From NCBI RefSeq assembly GCF_019219825.1, contig NZ_JAHUXH010000045.1:1-36924 (forward strand): a stretch of 36,924 nt of DNA, written 5' to 3'. This document shows positions 17,599 through 25,684 of the stretch, piece by piece. Made by a program: the position numbers and the translations under genes. The notes below the pieces were generated by a model, which had not been told where the DNA came from, made no database searches, and saw only the letters and a list, made by a program, of their open reading frames with translations. The DNA is from Streptomyces sp. TRM70350 (GTDB lineage: Bacteria > Actinomycetota > Actinomycetes > Streptomycetales > Streptomycetaceae). Within the stretch, counting starts at the first letter, position 1. Each line of letters opens with the position of its first letter.

Positions 17599-20500
17599 AT
17601 GAGCCCGCGTTCCTATGACGTGGCGGTCGTCGGCATGGCCTGTGCGTTCCCCGGTGCCCCGGACCTCGGCCGGTACTGGGCCAACGTCGTGGCCGGAACC
17701 GACGCCGTCACCGAGGTGCCCCCGGACCGCTGGTCGGCCGACCGCCACTGGGCCGGGGCCGAGGCGGCCCCCGGCGAGCAGTCGCCGTCGCGATGGGGCG
17801 GTTTCCTGCCGCCCCTGCCCTTCGACGCGCTCGCCCACGGCGTCCCGCCCGCCTCCCTCGGCGGCATCGAGCCCGCGCAGCTGCTCGCGCTCGACACCGC
17901 CGACCGGGCCCTGGCCGACGCCGGGTACCGCGAGCGGCCGTTCGACCGGGAGACCACCTCGGTGATCTTCGCCGCGGAGGCCGGGGCCGACCTCGCCTCC
18001 GCGTACGCGGCGCGCTCGGTGCTCGGGCAGCACCTCGACACGGTCCCCGAGGAACTGGACGCCCGGCTGCCCCGGCTGACCGAGGACTCCTTCCCCGGCA
18101 CCCTGGCCAACGTCATCGCCGGCCGGATCGCCAACCGGCTCGACCTCGGCGGCCCCACCTACACCGTGGACGCCGCCTGCGCCTCCTCGCTGGCCGCGCT
18201 CGACCAGGCCTGCAAGGAACTCCTCGCCGGAACCAGCGACATGGTGCTGTGCGGCGCGGTCGACACCCACAACGGCCTCCACGACCACCTGCTGTTCGGC
18301 TCCGTACGGGCCCTGTCGCCCACCGGCCGCTGCCGCGCCTTCGACGCCTCCGCCGATGGCATCGTGCTCGCCGAGGGCGTGGCCTGCCTCGTGCTGAAGC
18401 GGCTCGCGGACGCCGAACGGGACGGTGACCGCGTCTACGCCGTGATCAAGGCCGTCGGCGCGGGCAGCGACGGGCGCGGCCTCGGCCTGACCGCGCCCCG
18501 CCCCGAAGGCCAGCGGCGCGCCCTGGGACGCGCCTACGCCCTCGCGGGCGTCTCACCCCGCGAGGTCGGCCTGGTCGAGGCGCACGGCACCGGCACGGTG
18601 CTGGGCGACCGCACCGAACTGGAGACGCTCACCGAGGTGTTCCGCACCGCGGGCGCCCGGCCCGGCGCCTGCTCGCTCGGCTCGGTGAAGTCCCTCATCG
18701 GCCACGCCAAGTGCGCGGCCGGCATGGCGGGACTGATCAAGGCGGTGCTCGCCGTACACACCGGTGTCCGGCCGCCCACCCGCCTCACCGAACCCAACGC
18801 GGCCTGGGACCCGGCCACCAGCCCGTTCGTCTTCGACACCGCGGCCCGTCCCTGGACCGAGCCGCACCGGGTCGCCGGCGTCAGCGCGTTCGGCTTCGGC
18901 GGGGTCAACTACCACGCCGTCGTGGCCGCCCCCGCCCCCGGCCCGGCGCCCGCGGCCGCCCCCCGCCCCGCCGGACTGCTGCTGTTCCGCGGCACCGAGG
19001 ACGAGGTCCGCGCCGCCCTGCGCAACCTGGCCGGCCGACTGGACGAGGGGACCGTACGGCGCTGCGCCCCGACCGGGGTCACCGGCACGGGCCCGACCCG
19101 GGTCGCCCTCGTCACCGAGGACATCACCGCGCTGCGCGGCCAACTCGACCTCGCGTTAAGCCTGGAGGACCGCCCCGAGCGCGGCGTCCACGTGGGCGAC
19201 GGCAGCCGGCAGCCCGTCGCGCTGCTCTTCCCGGGCCAGGGCAGTCAGCGGCCCGGCATGCTCGCCGACCTCTTCGTCGCCTTTCCGCGCCTGCACCGGT
19301 TCCTGCGCGCCGACCCGGCGCTGACCGGCGCCCTCTTCCCGCCGGCCGCCTTCGGCGGCGAGGTCCCGCGCCTGGTCGACACCCGGCTCGCCCAGCCCGC
19401 CCTCGGCCTCGGCGGCCTGGCCGCCCTGGACCTGCTGCGGGCCTGCGGCGTCGAGGCCGACATGACCGCCGGGCACAGCTACGGCGAACTGCCCGCGCTC
19501 GCCGCCGCCGGCGCCCTCCCCGAGGAGGCCGTACTGCCGCTCAGCGGCGCCCGGGCCGAGGCCATGCACACCGCGGCGGGAGACGACCCCGGCGCGATGG
19601 CCGCCGTCGCCGCGCCCGCGGGCCCGGTCGCCGAGCTGCTCGCCCGGCACGGCCTGGCGGACGACGTCACCGCGGCCAACCACAACGCCCCCGGCCAGCT
19701 GGTGCTCGCCGGCTCCGCCGCCGGCATCGACGCCGCCGTCGCCGTCCTGGGGGAGGCCGGGCACACCGTCAAGCGGCTCCCGGTCGCGGCGGCCTTCCAC
19801 AGCCCGCGGATGGCTCCGGCCGTCGACGCCTTCGCCGCGGCTCTGGCCGGCCACGACCTGAGCGCGCCCCGGCTTCCCGTCTGGTCCGGCGCCACCGCCC
19901 GGCCGTACCCGGCGGACCCCGAGGCGATACGCACCCTGCTCGCCGGCGCCCTCGCCCGCCCGGTGCGGTTCGCCGAGCAGATCGAGGACATGTACGCCGC
20001 CGGCGTCCGCGTCTTCGTCGAGGCGGGCCCCGGTACGGTCCTGACCCGCCTGGTCGGCGAGGTGCTCGCCGGCCGCCCGCACACCGCGCTGTCCGTGGAG
20101 GCTCCCGGCCGCCCCGGCCTCGCCCACCTGCTCGGCACCCTCGCCGCGCTCGCCGTCCGCGGCACACCGGTACGGCTGGAGGCGCTGACCGGCGACCACA
20201 CCGCCGGGTACGAGCAGGACCGGGCGCCCGCCGGGTGGACCGTCGACGGCCACCTGGTGCGCACCGCGGACGGCACGCCCGTGCCCGGCGGACTCCAGCC
20301 GACCGGACCACCCGTCACCCTCACCGGCGGCGGGACCGGCGCCGGCCGCGACGAGACCGTCATCGAGTTCCTGCGCGGCACCCAGCGGATCGTGGCCGCG
20401 CAGCAGGAGGTCGTGCTCCGCTACCTCGGCACGGACGCCCCCGCCGCGCGGCCGCCCGCCGAGACGGCCCCACCGCAGCCCGCCGAGACCGCCGCACCTG

Positions 20501-22323
20501 CCGTCCTGGACGTGGTCGCCGCACGCACCGGCTACCCGCCCGCCATGCTCGACCCGGACCTGGACCTGGAAGCCGCCCTCGGCGTCGACTCGCTCAAACG
20601 CACCGAGATCGCCACCGCGCTGCTGCGCGGCACCCCGCACGCGGACGCCGTGGGCCAACTCGCGGACCTGCGCACCATCCGCTCGATGACCGACTGGCTC
20701 ACGACCCGCACCGGCCCCGGAGCCCCCACCGCCGCCGCCACCGAACCGGCGCCCCGGAACCCGCCCGCCGCCACCGCCGCCAGCGACCCCCAACCGGCAC
20801 CCCAGGCCCGGCCCGCCGCCGTCCGGGGCGGAATCGCACCGGAGCCCTCCCGACGGCCCGCCGCCGTCCGCGACGGCATCGAACCGGAACCTGACAACCC
20901 GTCCGGCGCCGTCAGCCGCGCCGCCGGGCACTCCTGCGAGGGCACGTCCGCCGGATACCCGCCCACCGTCCGCCACGTGGTCGAGCCCCTGCCCGAGGAG
21001 CGGCCCGCCGGCCCGGCGGTGACCGTCCCCCGGGCGGCCGTCAGCGGCGGCGGTGAGGTCGGTGACGTGCTGGCCGCGCTGCTCAAGGAGGGCGGCACCG
21101 AGCTCGTCAGCGACCCCGCCGGCTGCGATGCCCTGCTGCTGCTCGACGCCCTCGACGGCGGTGACGGCGTCCTGCCCGGCCGGTTCGCCGCGATACGGGC
21201 GGCCGTCCTCGGCGGCATACGCACCCTGCTGCTGGCCACCTGCCACGACGCGGGACCCGCCGGCGGCGGGCTGCACGGCCTCGCCCGCGCCGTCTCCCGC
21301 GAACACCCCGGCCTCGCCATGGTCGCCGTCGACCTGCCCGCGGGACAGCCGCCCGAGGAGGCGGCGCGCACCCTGCTCGCCGAACTCGGCGGCGCCCGGC
21401 CCTCCGTGACCCACACCGCCGGCCGCCGGGCCGTCTGGCACACCCGGCCGGCCCCGCTGCCCGACCGCGAGGTCAGCGCCGGCGACCTCCACCTGGACCG
21501 CGACGGCGTGGTGCTCCTCACCGGCGGCGCCCGCGGCATCACCGCGCGCCTCGCCCGCGCCCTGGCCACCCTCACCGGCTGCCACATCGAACTCGTCGGC
21601 CGCAGCGCACCCGTCGACGGGCCCCGCCTGACCGACGCGGAGCTGCGGGCCCGCCTGATCGCCGAGGGCGAGCGCGACCCGGCCGGCATCGAACGCGCGG
21701 TCCGCGCCCACGCCGCCGGCCGACAGGTACGGCAGTGCCTGGACGACCTCACCGGCCGGGCCGCGTCCGTGCGCTACCACCGCGCCGACGTACGCGACGC
21801 CGAACACCTGGGCGCCGTCCTGGACGACGTCTACAACCGGCACGGCCGCCTGGACACCGTCGTCCACGCGGCCGGCCTGGTCCGCGACCGGCTGCTGTGC
21901 GACAAGACCCCGGAGGAGTTCGCCGAGGTGTACGACACGAAAGTCGCGGGCGCGCGGGCGCTGGCCGCCCGGCTCCGGCCGGGCCTGCGCCACCTGGTGC
22001 TCTTCGGCAGCATCGCCGGCGTGACGGGCAACCGCGGCCAGAGCGACTACGCCGCCGCCAACGACGCCCTGGACACCCTGGCCCGCCAGTGGTCCGGCCG
22101 GCTCGCCGACCGGGTCCTCGCCCTGGACTGGGGGCCCTGGGCGGCGGACGCGGGCGGCATGGTCACCGCCGAACTGGAACGGGCCTACGTCCGCAACGGC
22201 ATCCGCCTGATCGACCCGGACGACGGCGTACGGGCCTTCCTGCGCGAGCTGGCCTTCGGCAACGACCCGCAGGTGCTGCTCGCCGCCGGGGACCCCGCCG
22301 GGTTCGGGAGCGCCCTTGACTGA
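17599..22323 (+). CDS. PUFA-synthase-like PKS: KS-AT-ACP-KR
   Basis: A 1574-residue polyketide synthase unlike the neighbouring modular ones. The KS (~1-450) resembles PfaA/HglE-type ketosynthases: Cys194 in DAACASSL, His329 in EAHGTGT, His369 in GHAKCAAG. The AT (~540-850) has GHSYGE (Ser627). There is a single ACP with the PUFA-type GVDSLKR motif (Ser998), where PUFA synthases carry several in tandem. A ~250-residue Pro/Ala-rich linker leads to a KR (~1300-1574) with TGGARGI and Tyr1484. There is no docking domain, DH or ER. The gene follows the MDR gene by 4 bp and overlaps the discrete acyltransferase gene. It probably acts as a stand-alone, perhaps iterative, enzyme making a short beta-hydroxyacyl unit for the unusual starter or extender, rather than as a chain-extension module. 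Confidence 0.88.
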   Translation: MSPRSYDVAVVGMACAFPGAPDLGRYWANVVAGTDAVTEVPPDRWSADRHWAGAEAAPGEQSPSRWGGFLPPLPFDALAHGVPPASLGGIEPAQLLALDTADRALADAGYRERPFDRETTSVIFAAEAGADLASAYAARSVLGQHLDTVPEELDARLPRLTEDSFPGTLANVIAGRIANRLDLGGPTYTVDAACASSLAALDQACKELLAGTSDMVLCGAVDTHNGLHDHLLFGSVRALSPTGRCRAFDASADGIVLAEGVACLVLKRLADAERDGDRVYAVIKAVGAGSDGRGLGLTAPRPEGQRRALGRAYALAGVSPREVGLVEAHGTGTVLGDRTELETLTEVFRTAGARPGACSLGSVKSLIGHAKCAAGMAGLIKAVLAVHTGVRPPTRLTEPNAAWDPATSPFVFDTAARPWTEPHRVAGVSAFGFGGVNYHAVVAAPAPGPAPAAAPRPAGLLLFRGTEDEVRAALRNLAGRLDEGTVRRCAPTGVTGTGPTRVALVTEDITALRGQLDLALSLEDRPERGVHVGDGSRQPVALLFPGQGSQRPGMLADLFVAFPRLHRFLRADPALTGALFPPAAFGGEVPRLVDTRLAQPALGLGGLAALDLLRACGVEADMTAGHSYGELPALAAAGALPEEAVLPLSGARAEAMHTAAGDDPGAMAAVAAPAGPVAELLARHGLADDVTAANHNAPGQLVLAGSAAGIDAAVAVLGEAGHTVKRLPVAAAFHSPRMAPAVDAFAAALAGHDLSAPRLPVWSGATARPYPADPEAIRTLLAGALARPVRFAEQIEDMYAAGVRVFVEAGPGTVLTRLVGEVLAGRPHTALSVEAPGRPGLAHLLGTLAALAVRGTPVRLEALTGDHTAGYEQDRAPAGWTVDGHLVRTADGTPVPGGLQPTGPPVTLTGGGTGAGRDETVIEFLRGTQRIVAAQQEVVLRYLGTDAPAARPPAETAPPQPAETAAPAVLDVVAARTGYPPAMLDPDLDLEAALGVDSLKRTEIATALLRGTPHADAVGQLADLRTIRSMTDWLTTRTGPGAPTAAATEPAPRNPPAATAASDPQPAPQARPAAVRGGIAPEPSRRPAAVRDGIEPEPDNPSGAVSRAAGHSCEGTSAGYPPTVRHVVEPLPEERPAGPAVTVPRAAVSGGGEVGDVLAALLKEGGTELVSDPAGCDALLLLDALDGGDGVLPGRFAAIRAAVLGGIRTLLLATCHDAGPAGGGLHGLARAVSREHPGLAMVAVDLPAGQPPEEAARTLLAELGGARPSVTHTAGRRAVWHTRPAPLPDREVSAGDLHLDRDGVVLLTGGARGITARLARALATLTGCHIELVGRSAPVDGPRLTDAELRARLIAEGERDPAGIERAVRAHAAGRQVRQCLDDLTGRAASVRYHRADVRDAEHLGAVLDDVYNRHGRLDTVVHAAGLVRDRLLCDKTPEEFAEVYDTKVAGARALAARLRPGLRHLVLFGSIAGVTGNRGQSDYAAANDALDTLARQWSGRLADRVLALDWGPWAADAGGMVTAELERAYVRNGIRLIDPDDGVRAFLRELAFGNDPQVLLAAGDPAGFGSALD
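22306..22318 (+). promoter_or_regulatory. RBS supporting a TTG start
   Basis: A GGGAG sequence (22306-22310) lies 5 nt before TTG at 22316, inside the last codons of the PUFA-like PKS. No ATG or GTG fits the conserved start of the acyltransferase better. The TTG start gives an 8-bp overlap and translational coupling. Confidence 0.55.
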
Positions 22324-23545
22324 CATCCTCCTCGCCGCCGCACCCGGCCCCGGCGCGCTGCGCGCCGCCCTGCGCGCGGGCCGCCGCGGCGGCACCGGCC
22401 CCTGCCGCGTCGCCGTGTACGACCCGACACCCGAGCGGATCGAGCAGGCCCTCGCCCTGATCGACCGCGGGGAACCCTGGCGGGGCGGCAACGACCTCTG
22501 GTTCGCGCCCCGGCCCGGACCACCCGGCTCCACCGTCTTCCTCTTCCCCGGACTGGACGCCCGTACCGGCCCACCCCCCGACGACGTCCTGGACTGGCTC
22601 GGCCGCCCCGCCGGACCGCCGACGGGCTCCGCCACCCTCGCCGAACGCACCCACGCCACGCTGCGGCTCAACCGGGTGCTGCACGCCGCGCTGCTGCGGA
22701 CCGGCATCCGCCCGGACGCCATGGCGGGGCACAGCGCGGGGGAGTGGAGCGCCCTGTTCGCGGCGGGCCTGTTCGCCGAGCCGGCGTTCGACGACTTCGC
22801 CCGCACCATGGGCGCCGCCCCGGTCCCGGACGTGGTGTTCGCCGCCGTCGGCCTGCCCGCAGAGGCGGTGGCCCGGCTCGCCGAGAGGGAGCCGCGGGTC
22901 GTGCTGTCCCACGACAACGCGCCCGACCAGAGCGTGCTGTGCGGCGACGAGGACGCCGTCACCCGCTGCCTCGCCCGGATCTCCGACCCCGAGGTGCCCC
23001 GCAGGGTGCTGCCGTTCCGCTCCGGCTTCCACTCGCCGATGCTCGCCCCGTATCTGCCGGGCTTCTCCGCCGTGTTCGACCGGGTGCCGCTCGCCCGGCC
23101 CGCCGTCCCCGTCTGGTCCGCGACCACCGTCGCCCCCTACCCGGACGACGAGACCGAGCTGCGCGCCCTGCTGAACCGGCACCTGGTGGAGCCCGTCCGG
23201 TTCCGGGCCGTGATCGAGCGGCTGTACCGGGGCGGCGCCCGCGTGTTCGTCCAGGTCGGCTGCGGCAGCCTCCCCCGGTTCGTCGCGGCCACCCTCGCCG
23301 GCCGCCCGCACCTCACGCTCAGCGCGGGCTCGGCGACCCGGCCGCAGCTCGGCCAACTGCGCTGGGCCGCCGCCGCGCTGTGGGCGGAGGGCCACGCCCC
23401 GGACCTGGCCGCACTCGGCCTGACCACGCCCGCCACCGACCCGGCGCCGAGCACCCACCCGGTGGCCGGTGCCTACGAGGCCGCCGTCGCCGCGGTGAGC
23501 GCCTCCGTGGAGACCGTCTACCGGACCTGGAGGGAGCGGACGTGA
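22316..23545 (+). CDS. Discrete acyltransferase (PfaB-like)
   Basis: Free-standing malonyl/acyl-CoA:ACP transacylase of 409 residues. The catalytic Ser140 lies in GHSAGEW and His239 in GFHSPM; an LFPGLDA segment stands where GQGxQ normally sits. The protein is longer than FabD (~310 residues) and has extra residues at both ends. Its overlap with the preceding KS-AT-ACP-KR gene recalls the PfaA/PfaB pairing of polyunsaturated fatty acid synthases, where a discrete AT serves the large subunit. It probably loads or unloads the single ACP of the upstream protein, or moves the finished precursor to the free ACP or to CoA. Its acyl specificity cannot be read from the sequence. The next gene overlaps its stop (GTGA). 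Confidence 0.85.
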   Translation: MTDILLAAAPGPGALRAALRAGRRGGTGPCRVAVYDPTPERIEQALALIDRGEPWRGGNDLWFAPRPGPPGSTVFLFPGLDARTGPPPDDVLDWLGRPAGPPTGSATLAERTHATLRLNRVLHAALLRTGIRPDAMAGHSAGEWSALFAAGLFAEPAFDDFARTMGAAPVPDVVFAAVGLPAEAVARLAEREPRVVLSHDNAPDQSVLCGDEDAVTRCLARISDPEVPRRVLPFRSGFHSPMLAPYLPGFSAVFDRVPLARPAVPVWSATTVAPYPDDETELRALLNRHLVEPVRFRAVIERLYRGGARVFVQVGCGSLPRFVAATLAGRPHLTLSAGSATRPQLGQLRWAAAALWAEGHAPDLAALGLTTPATDPAPSTHPVAGAYEAAVAAVSASVETVYRTWRERT

Positions 23546-24261
23546 GCCGACAGCGACACGCGGTCGTGACCGGATCGTCCAGCGGCATCGGCGCGGCCGT
23601 CGCCGCCCGGCTGGCCGGGGCCGGTTGGGCGGTCACCGGCTGGGACCGCAGACCCGGTGAGGGCACCGGCCCCGCCGACTGGCGCGAGGTGGACGTCTCC
23701 GACGCCGAGTCCGTCCAGGCCGCCGCCCGCGAGGTGACCGAGACCGACCTGCTCGTCAACAGCGCGGGCGTCGGCGCGATCGCCCCGTCGGCCGAGCTGA
23801 AGCCCCGCACCTGGGAACGGGTCGTCGGCGTCAACCTCAGCGGCACCTTCTACTGCGCCCAGGCCCTCCTCCCCGCCCTCACCGCGCGCCGCGGACTGGT
23901 GGTGAACCTCGCCTCCGTCATGGCCCACCGCGCCGTCCCCGGCCGCGCCGCCTACTGCGCCTCCAAGGCCGGCGTGGTCATGCTCACCGAGGCGCTCGGC
24001 GTCGAATGGGCCGAGCACGGCGTACGGGTCGTCGCCGTCAGCCCCGCCTACGTCCGCACCCCCCTGGTGGCCGAGGGCTTCGCCAACGGCAACCTGGACG
24101 AGGCCGCCATCAACGCCCGCACCCCCCTGGGCCGGCTGGCCGAGCCCGAGGAGATCGCCGACCTCGTCCTCACCCTCACCGGCGACCAGTTCGCCTACCT
24201 CACCGCCACCACCCTGCGCTTCGACGGCGGCTGGACCGCCGACGGCGTGTTCCCCCGCTGA
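23542..24261 (+). CDS. SDR-family oxidoreductase (FabG-like)
   Basis: Short-chain dehydrogenase/reductase of 239 residues starting at GTG overlapping the acyltransferase stop. The cofactor motif TGSSSGIG is at 10-17. The catalytic tetrad is Asn98, Ser125, Tyr138 and Lys142. The WDRR sequence after the second beta strand gives basic residues that favour NADP(H). The family contains 3-oxoacyl-ACP reductases and sugar or alcohol dehydrogenases. Coupled to the PUFA-like PKS and the discrete AT, it likely reduces a beta-keto group or oxidises a hydroxyl of the small precursor; setting a ketone such as that of a 3-oxobutyl branch is one possibility. Confidence 0.9.
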   Translation: MSRQRHAVVTGSSSGIGAAVAARLAGAGWAVTGWDRRPGEGTGPADWREVDVSDAESVQAAAREVTETDLLVNSAGVGAIAPSAELKPRTWERVVGVNLSGTFYCAQALLPALTARRGLVVNLASVMAHRAVPGRAAYCASKAGVVMLTEALGVEWAEHGVRVVAVSPAYVRTPLVAEGFANGNLDEAAINARTPLGRLAEPEEIADLVLTLTGDQFAYLTATTLRFDGGWTADGVFPR

Positions 24262-24323
24262 ACGCGTCCCCGGGGCCGCCCCGGACCAGCTGACCAGGCC
24301 ACGGACAAGGAGAACCAGCCCCG

Positions 24324-25346
24324 ATGCCCGTCACGGACTTCGGCGTCCTCGCACTCGCCCACACTCTCGGCGACCCCCGCGACGTCGCCGCCACCGCAGC
24401 CGACCACGTCGACGACCCCGACCGCGTCCTGCTCTGGGGCTACCGCGGCTACCACCGCGCCCCGGAGGGCACCACCCCCACCGCGCTCGCCGCCCGCGCC
24501 GCCGAGAAGGCCCTCGCCAAGGCGGGCGTCGGCCCCCGCGACCTCGACCTCGTCGTGGTCGCCGACAGCAGCGTCCCCGAGTACCTGCTGTGGGACACCT
24601 CCGCCGCCGTCGCCCGCGCGATCGGCGCCGACACCACACCGACGCTGCTGCTCGCCCAGGGCTGCGCGTCCGGCGTCACCGCTTTCCAGCAGATCGCCGG
24701 CACCTTCGCGACCCGCCCCGACGCCGACACGATCCTGCTCGTCGCCGTCAACCAGGTCAGCGAGGCGCACACCAACCGCATGCGCTTCAACACCCTGCTC
24801 GGCAGCGACGGCGCCGCGGCGGCGGTGCTGCGCCGCGGCCACGACCGGCTGCGCTGGCTGGCCACCGAGCAGCTCACCGACCCCACCCATGTCGACTTCT
24901 ACCGGGTCGAGTACGGTGGCGCGGCCGCCCCGCACGCCCCCGAGGGCACCGGCAACCTGGACATCGACCCGCTGTCCCTGGTGTACCGGCACTTCCGCCG
25001 GGAGCCCGAGCACCTGGCCCGGTTCGTCCGCACCCTCAACAGCCGTGTGCGTACGGTGTTCGAGGACGCGTGCGACGCGGCCGGAACAGACCCCGGCCAG
25101 GTGAAGCGGTTCCTGTACCTCAACGACAACCAGGACTCCCTCGCCGACGTCGCCAAGGCCGTCGGTGTGCCGCTGGACCGCACCAACGCCGAACTGGCCA
25201 GCGACCTCGGCCACTGCGGCGGCGCCGACCAGTTGATCTGCCTGGACACCCTGCTCGAACGCGGCGAGCTGGCCGAGGGCGACGTGGTCGCGCTCGCGGG
25301 CCTGTCCATCGGCATGCACTGGTACTGCACGCTGCTCGCCGTCTGA
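24324..25346 (+). CDS. KASIII-like (FabH-fold) protein with altered active site
   Basis: Thiolase-fold protein of 340 residues, preceded by AAGGAG. The nucleophile Cys114 lies in LAQGCASG as in FabH. The FabH HQAN motif is replaced by NDNQ (267-270), so the catalytic His is missing there. The FabH Asn region reads LGHCGGAD, placing His297 where Asn is expected. Loss of the His/Asn pair argues against normal decarboxylative condensation with malonyl-ACP. In characterised divergent KASIII proteins (PqsC, acyltransfer-type KASIII) Cys with a relocated His supports acyl transfer or unusual condensation. The gene lies 63 bp before the free ACP and amidotransferase genes, so it probably moves an acyl unit to or from that ACP. 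Confidence 0.88.
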   Translation: MPVTDFGVLALAHTLGDPRDVAATAADHVDDPDRVLLWGYRGYHRAPEGTTPTALAARAAEKALAKAGVGPRDLDLVVVADSSVPEYLLWDTSAAVARAIGADTTPTLLLAQGCASGVTAFQQIAGTFATRPDADTILLVAVNQVSEAHTNRMRFNTLLGSDGAAAAVLRRGHDRLRWLATEQLTDPTHVDFYRVEYGGAAAPHAPEGTGNLDIDPLSLVYRHFRREPEHLARFVRTLNSRVRTVFEDACDAAGTDPGQVKRFLYLNDNQDSLADVAKAVGVPLDRTNAELASDLGHCGGADQLICLDTLLERGELAEGDVVALAGLSIGMHWYCTLLAV

Positions 25347-25409
25347 ACCAGCACCCCGACCAACGACAAGAACACGAGAAGAACAAGAGACACGGAGAGA
25401 GGAACGACC

Positions 25410-25664
25410 ATGGCCGATCTGACCATCCAGGACCTGATCGACATCTTCAACCGCAGCAACGGCGACCAGGACCCGGTCGAGCCCGAGGGCGACCCGTCGG
25501 ACGTCACGTTCGCCGCGCTCGGCTTCGACTCGCTCACCACGCTGAACGCCGTACGCCGCATCGAGCGCAGGCACGGCGTCGAACTCGGCGAGAACGTGAT
25601 CAGCGAGGCCCGTACGCCGCGCCAGCTGCTCGACCGCGTCAACGCCGCGCTCTCCGCGGCCTGA
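25410..25664 (+). CDS. Free-standing acyl carrier protein
   Basis: Discrete ACP of 84 residues with an AGAGAGGAA ribosome binding site. The 4'-phosphopantetheine attachment site is Ser41 in LGFDSLTT, followed by helix III and a conserved LLDRVNAAL end; in length and motif it resembles type II PKS carrier proteins. It sits between the KASIII-like gene and the amidotransferase gene. In other systems (oxytetracycline and glutarimide polyketides) an amidotransferase acts on a carrier-bound malonyl group. Here the ACP is the likely carrier of an (alkyl)malonyl group being converted to the amide. Confidence 0.93.
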   Translation: MADLTIQDLIDIFNRSNGDQDPVEPEGDPSDVTFAALGFDSLTTLNAVRRIERRHGVELGENVISEARTPRQLLDRVNAALSAA

Positions 25665-25684
25665 AGCCCCAGGAGCCACACGAC

